This document shows positions 56,856 through 64,000 of a DNA stretch of 64,000 bases, in pieces. The notes below the pieces were generated by a model that made no database searches, had not been told where the DNA came from, and saw only the letters and a list, made by a program, of their open reading frames with translations. The position numbers and the translations under genes are program-made. Source of the stretch: Sinobacterium norvegicum. Lineage in GTDB: Bacteria > Pseudomonadota > Gammaproteobacteria > Pseudomonadales > Sinobacteriaceae. Position 1 is the stretch's first letter. Each line of letters begins with the position of its first letter. The stretch lies in the NCBI RefSeq assembly GCF_923077115.1, contig NZ_CAKLPX010000002.1:310001-374000 (forward strand). The letters are read 5' to 3'.

Positions 56856-58109
56856 ATGCTAAACCGTTGCAGTGCCGGCACCGAAACGCAGCCTAAACTA
56901 TTGATTATTGGTTATGTGTGGCCGGAACCCAACTCCTCTGCCGCCGGCAGGCGGATGATGACGTTTATCCAGCTATTTTTGGCCCAGGAGTGGCAGCTAC
57001 GCTTTGCCAGTCCGGCGCAGAAAGGCGAGCATCATGTCGACCTCGAGGCGATGGGGGTGGCTGCCGACAGCATTGCCTTGAATTGCGCCAGCTTTGATGA
57101 CTACGTCGCCGATTATCAGCCAGACATGGTGTTGTTTGACCGTTTTATGATGGAGGAGCAGTTTGGTTGGCGGGTGGAGCAGCAGTGTCCCGAGGCATTG
57201 AGGATACTCGATACTGAAGATTTGCATTTTCTGCGACATGCGCGCCATAACGCGGTAAAGCAGCAGCGTCAGGTGTGTTATCAAGATTATTGTACCGATA
57301 TGGCCAAGCGGGAGGTCGCGGCGATTTATCGCAGTGATTTAACCCTGATGATATCGGAGTATGAGTGTCAGTTATTAAGAGAGCAGTTTGGTGTCCCTGC
57401 CAGCCTGCTGTGCCACAACCCATTCATGCTGCCTGAGGCAGCCCCATTAGATAGCCTGCCCAGCTTCGAGCAGCGCCAGCATTTTGTCTCTATCGGTAAT
57501 TTCCGCCATGAGCCGAATTGGGATGCGGTGTTACAGTTGAAGCAGCTTTGGCCAAAAATTCGTCAGCGTCTACCGCAGGCTGAGTTGCATGTTTATGGCG
57601 CCTACCCACCGAAAAAAGCCACTCAATTACATCAAGCAAAGCAGGGCTTTATGGTTAAAGGCTGGGCCGATGATGCTCAGCAGGTCGTCGCTGGTGCGAA
57701 GGTGTTATTGGCGCCGCTGCGTTTTGGGGCTGGCCAAAAGGGCAAGTTGGTCGAGGCCATGCTGTGCGGCACCCCCAGTGTGACGACGCCGGTCGGCGCA
57801 GAGGCGATGGGTGATGGTGGCGAATGGCCGGGGCTGATCTGCAACAGTGATGAAGAGTTTATCGACGCTGCGGTCGGCCTTTATCAGGGCGCAGATTGGC
57901 TGGTTAAACAGCAGCATAGCCGCCGCTTGTTGGCGGCGAACTATGATTACTCCTCACTTTCAGCGCAGCTTTTAACTCGCATCGAGGTTGTCAAAGATAA
58001 CCTGGCTCAGCTTAGGCTGGCTAATTTTACCGGCCAAATGTTGCGCCATCATCATCACAAAAGCACCCAGTATATGGCCCAGTGGATCGAGGAAAAAAAC
58101 AAGCACTAG
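56856..58109 (+). CDS. Glycosyltransferase, GT4-type
   Basis: A 417-residue sugar transferase. The acceptor lobe starts LLIIGYVWPEPNSSAAGRRMM; the donor lobe has HFVSIGNFRHEPNWDAVLQL, ELHVYGAYPPKKATQL and LLAPLRFGAGQKGKLVEAMLCGTPSVTTPVGAEAM. I choose the ATG at 56856 because the upstream open frame overlaps the divergent deformylase gene. It is isolated from the main polysaccharide locus; acceptor and sugar unknown. Confidence 0.85.
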   Translation: MLNRCSAGTETQPKLLIIGYVWPEPNSSAAGRRMMTFIQLFLAQEWQLRFASPAQKGEHHVDLEAMGVAADSIALNCASFDDYVADYQPDMVLFDRFMMEEQFGWRVEQQCPEALRILDTEDLHFLRHARHNAVKQQRQVCYQDYCTDMAKREVAAIYRSDLTLMISEYECQLLREQFGVPASLLCHNPFMLPEAAPLDSLPSFEQRQHFVSIGNFRHEPNWDAVLQLKQLWPKIRQRLPQAELHVYGAYPPKKATQLHQAKQGFMVKGWADDAQQVVAGAKVLLAPLRFGAGQKGKLVEAMLCGTPSVTTPVGAEAMGDGGEWPGLICNSDEEFIDAAVGLYQGADWLVKQQHSRRLLAANYDYSSLSAQLLTRIEVVKDNLAQLRLANFTGQMLRHHHHKSTQYMAQWIEEKNKH

Positions 58110-58223
58110 AGAATGCTTTGTCGAACAATTGGTCGATTCGCTGGTCTGCCGCATGGCTGAAGTGTTATATTCAGAGGCTGTGCGAAATTATAATAAATCC
58201 TAGCCTTGGTTGTGGAGAAAATA

Positions 58224-59324
58224 ATGCGTTTAAGAACAAAAGCCCTGTCAGTCATGTTGGGCAGCCTGATGGCTGTTGCCGCCCACAGTGAGGGTGCGGA
58301 AAGAGTCCTGAATTTCTATAATTGGTCCGACTATGTGGCGGAGGATACCCTCGAAAAATTCACCGAGCAAACTGGTATTACGGTCAACCTGGTTGAGTTT
58401 GATGAGGAAGAAGAAGTCAACACCCTGCTGGACGATGGCAGCAGTGAGTATGACCTGGTGGTCACCTCGCTCGATTATATGGCACAGCGCCTGTTGATGC
58501 AGAAGACAGTATTCCAAAACCTCAATCAGGCCAAACTGGTCAACAAGGGTAACCTTGATGCCGAGGCGATGGCGTTCGTCGCTCAAAAAGATCCGTTTAA
58601 CAACTATGGCGTGCCCTATCTATGGGGAACAGTGGGCATTGGTTATGATGTTGACGCTGTCGAAAAAGCCTTTAATGGCAATGCCCCCACCAACAGCTGG
58701 GATCTTCTATTAGACCCAAGAAACCTGAAAAAGCTACAACACTGTGGTGTTGCCTTTGTCGACACCCCCAACGAAGTGTTACCGATTATTATCAACTACC
58801 TCGGTGGCGACCCGAATACCATGGATAAGGATATTTACTATGGCATGGCGCAAAAACACCTGAAGAAACTTGCCCCCTATGTAACCTTTACTTCCGATAT
58901 CTCTGAGGCAATGTCAGAGGGCGAGTTCTGCGCTGTATTGGGTTGGTCGGGTGATGTTCTCTATGGTGCTGATTTAGCAGAGGAAAACGAAACCGGTATA
59001 GAGCTAGCCTACTCAATACCACGCGAGGGAACCTCGGCCTGGTATGACATGTTGGTTATTCCTAAGCATGCGCAAAACGTCGATGAGGCCTATGAATTCT
59101 TAAACTTTTTGATGCAGCCTGAAATCATTGCCGATGTGACCAACTATGTGTGGTACCCCAATGTAAATAGTGCCTCCAATGAGTTTGTCGATGAGGAAAT
59201 CTTGGGTGATGAGAACATTTATCCCACGCCAGCCATCCAACGCAAGCTCTACCTACTATCGGTGGCACCAAAGCGTTTGGCCAAGCATCAGCAGACTATC
59301 TGGGACAATGCCAGAGCGCAGTAA
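58224..59324 (+). CDS. Polyamine ABC transporter substrate-binding protein (PotF-like)
   Basis: A periplasmic binding protein of 366 residues for putrescine or spermidine. Signal peptide residues 1-24 (LSVMLGSLMAVAAHSEG), then the mature start AERVLNFYNWSDYVAEDTLEKF, and YLWGTVGIGYDVDAV, SWDLLLDP, LGWSGDVLYG and YSIPREGTSAWYDMLVIPKHA as in PotF/PotD. ATG at 58224 with GGAG upstream. The permease and ATPase genes that usually accompany it are absent here. Followed by a strong terminator. Confidence 0.92.
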   Translation: MRLRTKALSVMLGSLMAVAAHSEGAERVLNFYNWSDYVAEDTLEKFTEQTGITVNLVEFDEEEEVNTLLDDGSSEYDLVVTSLDYMAQRLLMQKTVFQNLNQAKLVNKGNLDAEAMAFVAQKDPFNNYGVPYLWGTVGIGYDVDAVEKAFNGNAPTNSWDLLLDPRNLKKLQHCGVAFVDTPNEVLPIIINYLGGDPNTMDKDIYYGMAQKHLKKLAPYVTFTSDISEAMSEGEFCAVLGWSGDVLYGADLAEENETGIELAYSIPREGTSAWYDMLVIPKHAQNVDEAYEFLNFLMQPEIIADVTNYVWYPNVNSASNEFVDEEILGDENIYPTPAIQRKLYLLSVAPKRLAKHQQTIWDNARAQ

Positions 59325-59346
59325 ATTGTTGGTTGCTTAGCGGCAC

Positions 59347-59385
59347 AAAAAAACCGTCATGGTGAAGCATCATGACGGTTTTTTT
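59347..59385. terminator. Bidirectional intrinsic terminator
   Basis: AAAAAACCGTCATG pairs with CATGACGGTTTTTT around a 9-base loop: a long perfect stem with T-runs on both strands. It sits between the convergent polyamine-binding-protein and sulfatase genes. Confidence 0.92.
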
Positions 59386-59433
59386 ATGCCTGGCTGTTGC
59401 TGGCAGGTGGTGCTTGGAGTGATTGTCTCCCGG

Positions 59434-61059
59434 CTATGGACTGAGAGGGTTGCAGACATTGCCCAGCAGCGATAGCCGTTGACAGTCATAGACCAGGCGT
59501 CCGCGATCTCCCTGCTTTTGATCCAGCATGTACAGTATGGGTTTGTTGGGCGCCATCGAATGCGCCGGCTCTTCCTGTAATTCGTTCAGAGGTTGCGGGA
59601 AAGTAGACCAATCGAGTGGTGGATGCCAGCCCGGCGGCGCCGCGATACGTGCACGGGTACCGTTGATAGGATAATTGGCCCGCCATTGAGCAATAGCCTC
59701 GGTCATGCGCTTAACTTGCTCGGGATGTTTGTCGCTCAAGTCGTTCCACTCACCAATATCGTTACTCAGGTTGTAAAGCTCATTCTTGACGGTGATCTGA
59801 TACAGATCTTGTTCTACCCATTGAACCAATTTCCAGTCGCCTTCGATGGCAGCGAAGTTGAACGAACCATAAAGAGGAATCTCGGAGCCAAAGATAACAA
59901 TGTTGTCGCGTTCAACCGGCTGATCTTCGGTCAGCGTCTTGAGGGCGTTATAGCCATCAAAGGTCTTCTTGTTCTGGGCCTTTATACCGGTAGCAGCGGC
60001 GAGGGTAGGGAACACATCCATCACGGTAATCATTTCATCAATCTCGCTACCGGCTGCGATATGTTGCGGCCAGCGGGCTAATGCGGCGACGCGAATACCT
60101 CCCTCATAGCTCTCGGCCTTACCGCCACGTAGCGGTGCATTATCGCCGCCGCCGCGACCATCCACACGGGTGGCACCGTTATCGGAAAAGAACAATACAA
60201 TGGTATTGTCGGCAATGTTTTCGCTGTCGAGGGTGTCTAACACCTGCCCAATGGATTGATCCATGGCGTCTACCACGGCGGCATAGAGTGGACGTCGTGA
60301 GGGCAGGATGTGACCAAAGGCTGACATATCACTCGAGGGGCTGCGGGCCGGCTCGCGCTGATCTTCTAAGTCTTTATACTTCTCGACGAACTCATCGGGT
60401 GCCTCCAGTGGCTCGTGGGGGGCGAGGAAGGGCAGGTACATAAAGAAGGGGCGGGTCTTATCGCGCTGCTCGATCCAGCGGCTGGCCTCATCGGCGAGCA
60501 GAAAGGTCTCGTAGCCCTGATCATCGATGGTTTTGCCGTTGCGCTGAAAATCGATGCCGCCGAGATTGGCGAACGGTGGGTAAAAACCAACCTCGGTATG
60601 CAGGTGACCATAGAAACTATCAAAGCCACGCTCGTTGGGGTGAAACACCTGTTGACTGTGGCCGAGGTGCCACTTGCCGACCATGGCTGTTTGGTAGCCC
60701 GCCTGTTGGAAACTCTCTGGCATAAAGTGCTCATCAGTATGCACGCCGCCGGTATCCCAGGGCAGGATGACGCTGTAGGCAACCCCGAGGGTGCCGGGGT
60801 CACGGCCGGTCATCAGTGCCGCGCGGGTAGGGGAGCATATTGGCGCGGTATAAAAGCGGTTGAGCACTGCGCCCTCACCGGCGAGTCGGTCGAGGTTGGG
60901 TGTTTGAATCTGCGATCCCTTAAACCCCATGTCGGCATAGCCCAAATCGTCGGCAACAAAAATCAATACGTTGGGTTTGGTGTCAGCGGCCTGAGCGGAG
61001 ATGGCGGCAGATAAAATTATTGCCGAGAAAGCCGCGATAGCATTTTTTTCAAAAATCAT
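59434..61059 (-). CDS. Arylsulfatase
   Basis: A secreted type I sulfatase of about 541 residues. An N-terminal signal (AAFSAIILSAAISAQA) precedes the catalytic start NVLIFVADDLGYADMGFKG (first metal Asp pair). The formylglycine motif is CSPTRAALMTGR (Cys modified, with Pro and Arg in place), followed by MVGKWHLGH and VLFFSDNGATRVDGRGG. It hydrolyses sulfate esters in the periplasm or outside. No formylglycine-generating enzyme is adjacent. Start ATG at 61059; GTG at 61068 also fits. Upstream lies a TetR gene on the same strand. Confidence 0.93.
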   Translation of the reverse strand: MIFEKNAIAAFSAIILSAAISAQAADTKPNVLIFVADDLGYADMGFKGSQIQTPNLDRLAGEGAVLNRFYTAPICSPTRAALMTGRDPGTLGVAYSVILPWDTGGVHTDEHFMPESFQQAGYQTAMVGKWHLGHSQQVFHPNERGFDSFYGHLHTEVGFYPPFANLGGIDFQRNGKTIDDQGYETFLLADEASRWIEQRDKTRPFFMYLPFLAPHEPLEAPDEFVEKYKDLEDQREPARSPSSDMSAFGHILPSRRPLYAAVVDAMDQSIGQVLDTLDSENIADNTIVLFFSDNGATRVDGRGGGDNAPLRGGKAESYEGGIRVAALARWPQHIAAGSEIDEMITVMDVFPTLAAATGIKAQNKKTFDGYNALKTLTEDQPVERDNIVIFGSEIPLYGSFNFAAIEGDWKLVQWVEQDLYQITVKNELYNLSNDIGEWNDLSDKHPEQVKRMTEAIAQWRANYPINGTRARIAAPPGWHPPLDWSTFPQPLNELQEEPAHSMAPNKPILYMLDQKQGDRGRLVYDCQRLSLLGNVCNPLSP

Positions 61060-61103
61060 TTTTCTCACTTTTTTAATTATTTTTTTAACAGTGTCTGCTC
61101 TAT

Positions 61104-61694
61104 CTATGGTTGCCTAGCAAGAGGCTGGAGTAAACTAACAATTAGTTCATCGACATGTTTTCTGGCGCCAATTAAGTCTTCTGCTTCGGCAATATAAAGG
61201 CCGATTTCAGCAAAGCTGGCCATTACTACGCGGGTAATCAGTTCGAGCTTTTCAATTGGCCAGTGATCGGCAGATTGCTCGGCTGATTTGAGCAAATGTT
61301 GTTTGGCCTGTTGACTGACCTCGGTATTGAGCCAGCGCTTTCTACCGAGTACATTGGGGCTGTCGAGCAGCACGATTTGACGAAAGTCCGCTTGGCAGCA
61401 AAGGTCGAGAAAACCATCGAGGCTGGCCAGTACGGGGTTGGCCTGCGGTGTCTCTTTCGCCTCGCTGAAGGTCAGTAGTATGTTGGCCTCCATTGCCTCG
61501 GTAACCGCTTCAAATAATTTTAGCTTGTTGCCGAAATAGTGATAAATCGGACGTATGGTAACGCCACAATGATTGGCTATATCTTCCAGTGAGGTGTTGT
61601 GAAAACCCTGGCTACCAAATAATTCAATGGCGCTGTTGAGCACTGCCGATTGGGTGTGGGCGCGCCGCTCGGCCTGGCTTTTTCTTTGACTCAT
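61104..61694 (-). CDS. TetR-family regulator
   Basis: A 196-residue repressor. DNA-binding domain at about residues 14-62: SAVLNSAIELFGSQGFHNTSLEDIANHCGVTIRPIYHYFGNK. The C-terminal domain has the TetR/AcrR pattern (DLCCQADFRQIVLLDSP). It lies upstream of the sulfatase on the same strand and is divergent from the oxidoreductase gene; the operator-like palindrome at 61773-61786 lies between. Confidence 0.88.
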   Translation of the reverse strand: MSQRKSQAERRAHTQSAVLNSAIELFGSQGFHNTSLEDIANHCGVTIRPIYHYFGNKLKLFEAVTEAMEANILLTFSEAKETPQANPVLASLDGFLDLCCQADFRQIVLLDSPNVLGRKRWLNTEVSQQAKQHLLKSAEQSADHWPIEKLELITRVVMASFAEIGLYIAEAEDLIGARKHVDELIVSLLQPLARQP

Positions 61695-61772
61695 GGTGTT
61701 TTCTCGGCCAATAAGGCTTTTGTTGCGACTTGGTAACGTCGCTGTGGCGACAACTGTTTGACAAATGTAGTT

Positions 61773-61786
61773 AAGTTACATAACTT
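61773..61786. promoter_or_regulatory. Palindromic operator between TetR and oxidoreductase genes
   Basis: AAGTTA-CA-TAACTT is a perfect 14-base palindrome with a 2-base spacer, placed 42 bases before the oxidoreductase start and 79 bases from the TetR start. Confidence 0.55.
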
Positions 61787-61827
61787 GTATGCTATCACTA
61801 TACTGAATAATTACAAGGTTCGATTCG

Positions 61828-63021
61828 ATGTCTCAATATTTGGAAAAATGCTTCTCCGGTGCAAAAATAAATAGCCTCGAGCTGCGTAACCGTATTATTA
61901 AGGCGGCGACATTCGAAGGCATGAGTGCCAACGGCGCACCCAAGCCCAGCCTCGGCGCCTTCCACAGCCGTCTGGCCGAGGGCGGTATCGGCATGACAAC
62001 ACTGGCTTACTGCGGTGCTGAGTCCAACGGCCGGGTGATGGATTCGATGCTCTATATGGATGAGCAGATCAAGCCGCAGTTGCAGCAAATTATCAGTGAT
62101 GTTCACAGCCATGGTGCCAAGGTGTCGGGACAGCTCTCTCATTGTGGCAATTTTTCCAAGAACAAAGAATTTAAGGGGCGCCGCCCACTGGGCCCGTCAT
62201 TTGGCATTAATTCGGTCGGCATTGCCTCGGGCATGCCCTTCGCCGGTGCGCTGACCATCCCTGAAATCAAAGAACGGGTCAAGACCTTCGCCCGTGCCGC
62301 GTTGTTCATGAAAAATACCGGTTTCGATGCGATCGAGATCCACTTTGGCCACGGCTACGGCATCAGCCAGTTTATCAGCCCGCGCACCAACAAGCGCAAG
62401 GATGAATACGGCGGCAGCTTGGAAAACCGCATGCGCTTTGCCCTTGAAGTATTGGCGGCGGTGCGCGCTGCGGTCGGCGACGACTTCCCGATTATTGGCA
62501 AGATCAGCATGATGGACGGTGTCGGTGATGGCATCAAAATAGATGATGCGGTCGAGATTGCCAAGATGCTGGATAAGGGCGGCATCGATGGCATTATTAC
62601 CAGTGGCGGCACCAGCAGCATGAATCCAATGCTGATGTTCCGCGGCGATACGCTGCTTAACGGTATGATCGAGCAAGAAACAAACCCTATTATGAAGTTC
62701 GGTCTAAAACTGGTCGGGCCGAAACTATTCCGCCAATACCCCTACGAAGATACCTACTTTCTGCCGCAGGCTCAGCGTATTCGTGATGCGGTCGACTGCG
62801 CCGTAGTCTATATCGGTGGCTGTAGCAGCAATGCCGACATCGAGCGGGTAATGGGGGCGGGTTTCGACTTTATTCAACTCGGCCGCAGCCTGATTCACGA
62901 CCCGGACTTCGTCAAGCATGCAATGGCCGACGCCAATTATAAAAACGGCTGCAGTCACTGTAATAAGTGTGCCACGTTGATTGAACATCCCGACGGCATT
63001 CGTTGCGTCGAAGTCGCTTAG
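61828..63021 (+). CDS. NADH:flavin oxidoreductase (old yellow enzyme family)
   Basis: A 397-residue FMN-dependent reductase with a TIM-barrel. Marks: NRIIKAATFEGMS near the start, GQLSHCGNFS, FDAIEIHFGHGYGISQFISPRTNKRKDEYGGSLENRMRF (the conserved active-site and Arg region), and GFDFIQLGRSLIHDP. It ends with a Cys cluster, CSHCNKC...C, as in the [4Fe-4S]-containing 2,4-dienoyl-CoA reductase branch, but has no C-terminal FAD/NADPH domain. Probably reduces activated double bonds. Followed after 200 bases by a MaoC-like gene. Confidence 0.9.
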   Translation: MSQYLEKCFSGAKINSLELRNRIIKAATFEGMSANGAPKPSLGAFHSRLAEGGIGMTTLAYCGAESNGRVMDSMLYMDEQIKPQLQQIISDVHSHGAKVSGQLSHCGNFSKNKEFKGRRPLGPSFGINSVGIASGMPFAGALTIPEIKERVKTFARAALFMKNTGFDAIEIHFGHGYGISQFISPRTNKRKDEYGGSLENRMRFALEVLAAVRAAVGDDFPIIGKISMMDGVGDGIKIDDAVEIAKMLDKGGIDGIITSGGTSSMNPMLMFRGDTLLNGMIEQETNPIMKFGLKLVGPKLFRQYPYEDTYFLPQAQRIRDAVDCAVVYIGGCSSNADIERVMGAGFDFIQLGRSLIHDPDFVKHAMADANYKNGCSHCNKCATLIEHPDGIRCVEVA

Positions 63022-63223
63022 TCTAGGCGTTAGGCTTAAAGTGTTAGTCGACGGGTAAGCATCTACTGTCTCGACCATTTTAACACCTTATATCTGCTGT
63101 TAGGTTGTAGTCCAAAAATAGGGGGGCAGGAGATTTACCGTTAATCATTGTTAAGTTTATCTTTTCTCTCTAATTTATGTCGATATAATACCGTCGATAA
63201 TAAATTGAGTAGATAGAATCGCC

Positions 63224-63676
63224 ATGATGTATTTTGAAGATTATCATGTGGGTTTGGTGATGAATTCGCCGGCCTATACGGTAACCCAGCAAGAGTTAGT
63301 TGAGTTTGCCAGCAAGTGGGATCCACAGCCGTTTCATATTGATGAGGCTGCGGGCAAGGCTGCTTTTGGTGGCCTGATCACCTGCTCGGCCCATACTTTT
63401 TCCATATTTTCTGCCCTCGGCAGCAGACTTGATATTGGCAGTAATGGCGCAATTATTGCCGGACTTGGGTTTAACCGCATGCAGATGATCAAGCCTATTT
63501 ATGTTGATGACCGGGTTCGGCTGCGTGCCGAGGTGACCAAGTTGCGTCGCTCGCAGAGCAATCCGGCTCAGGGCATTATGACCACGATTAATCATCTATA
63601 TAATCAGAAAGACGAGTTGGTGTTCAGTGTTGAAACGGCGACTTTGATCGGCGTTAAAGAGACCGTGCCAGCATAA
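63224..63676 (+). CDS. MaoC-like hydratase (hot-dog fold)
   Basis: A 150-residue hot-dog-fold protein of the (R)-specific enoyl-CoA hydratase type. The catalytic block reads KWDPQPFHIDEAAGKAAFGGLITCSAHTF, with the Asp and His of the MaoC motif (D-P-x-H-x-D). GLGFNRMQMIKPIYVDDRVRLRAEV is the second strand pair. A single domain with no attached dehydrogenase. Two ATG codons in a row (63224, 63227). It likely acts with the nearby oxidoreductase in a CoA-ester pathway; that is inference. Confidence 0.87.
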   Translation: MMYFEDYHVGLVMNSPAYTVTQQELVEFASKWDPQPFHIDEAAGKAAFGGLITCSAHTFSIFSALGSRLDIGSNGAIIAGLGFNRMQMIKPIYVDDRVRLRAEVTKLRRSQSNPAQGIMTTINHLYNQKDELVFSVETATLIGVKETVPA

Positions 63677-63684
63677 TGCGGCGG

Positions 63685-64000
63685 CTATTCTCTATTTTTA
63701 TCCAGCGCTGAGACAAGAAAATCGATGACCAACCTCAGCCGGGTCGATAGGTGGCGGTTTTGTGGGTAGACCGCCCAAATGCCCTCATCCTCCCGCCGAT
63801 ATCCGCTCAAGACCTTAATCAATTTGCCCTGCGCCACTGGCTGTTCGGTGTAGTAGTCTGGCAGTTGAGCCAGGCCGATGCCATCCATTGCCGCGGTGGC
63901 AACGGCGATGCCGCTGTTGCAGCGCCAATTACCGGTGACACGATAATCCTTGTGGTGGCGCTGCTGCCTTGGCTGTGTGGCTGAATGTTGTTGGAACACC
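63685..64000 (-). CDS. LysR-family regulator, C-terminal fragment (cut by window edge)
   Basis: Only the last ~105 residues are in the window; the gene begins beyond base 64000. IAVATAAMDGIGLAQLPDYYTEQPVAQGKLIKVLSGYR followed by WAVYPQNRHLSTRLRLVIDFLVSAL is the typical end of a LysR substrate-binding domain. The DNA-binding domain is not visible. Convergent with the MaoC-like gene. Confidence 0.85.
   Translation of the reverse strand, partial: VFQQHSATQPRQQRHHKDYRVTGNWRCNSGIAVATAAMDGIGLAQLPDYYTEQPVAQGKLIKVLSGYRREDEGIWAVYPQNRHLSTRLRLVIDFLVSALDKNRE

Overview
The window is chromosomal DNA of a Gram-negative, most likely marine gammaproteobacterium. This is inferred from gene content and protein resemblance, not from a marker gene: RapA, ZapB, a class GN sortase, an adenine deaminase and a D-rhamnose/WbpM-type surface polysaccharide locus of pseudomonad style. 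Order-level placement (for example Cellvibrionales/Spongiibacterales) is only a guess. I saw no rRNA, tRNA, CRISPR array, insertion sequence or prophage.

Layout. 1-23 kb holds ordinary, mostly single-gene units: a class GN sortase pair, rapA, a Nudix hydrolase, an EAL phosphodiesterase, an SLC13 permease, a solitary cobS, a LasT-like RNA methyltransferase, a SlyD-like isomerase, an AraC regulator, a PAS/histidine kinase/receiver protein, a CBS protein, a two-subunit Rieske dioxygenase divergent from its TetR regulator, MAPEG and ZapB proteins, two more TetR regulators, adenine deaminase and galU. 23.3-49.1 kb is one tightly packed leftward operon of about 19 genes for a surface polysaccharide exported by a Wzm/Wzt ABC transporter. 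Rightward wbpM and a wbpV-like gene sit at its upstream edge and galU at its downstream edge. 52-64 kb returns to mixed functions: a membrane ATPase next to an MscS channel, GST, a peptide deformylase, a lone glycosyltransferase, an orphan polyamine-binding protein, an arylsulfatase, and a TetR/old-yellow-enzyme/MaoC group. A LysR gene is cut by the right edge.

How the polysaccharide genes fit together (inference from families). WbpM and the WbpV-like reductase would make a UDP-6-deoxy-HexNAc. The PglC-like sugar transferase would load it on undecaprenyl phosphate. Gmd and Rmd make GDP-D-rhamnose, and large GT4 enzymes extend the chain. Wzt (with a C-terminal carbohydrate-binding domain) and Wzm export it. 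An FkbM methyltransferase, a formyltransferase-like protein, a CDP-glycerol-phosphotransferase-like protein and two LtaS/OpgB-like membrane transferases would decorate or cap it.

The most notable find is at 34.4-38.8 kb. A PEP-synthase-like phosphotransferase, a class I glutamine amidotransferase-like hydrolase and a cytidylyltransferase-like protein are joined by 4-base overlaps. These are the same three protein types as Campylobacter jejuni Cj1418/Cj1417/Cj1416, which make cytidine diphosphoramidate for the capsular O-methyl phosphoramidate. The window therefore predicts a phosphoramidate-decorated polysaccharide in a marine gammaproteobacterium, with transfer machinery different from Campylobacter and including a dedicated YidC-like insertase.
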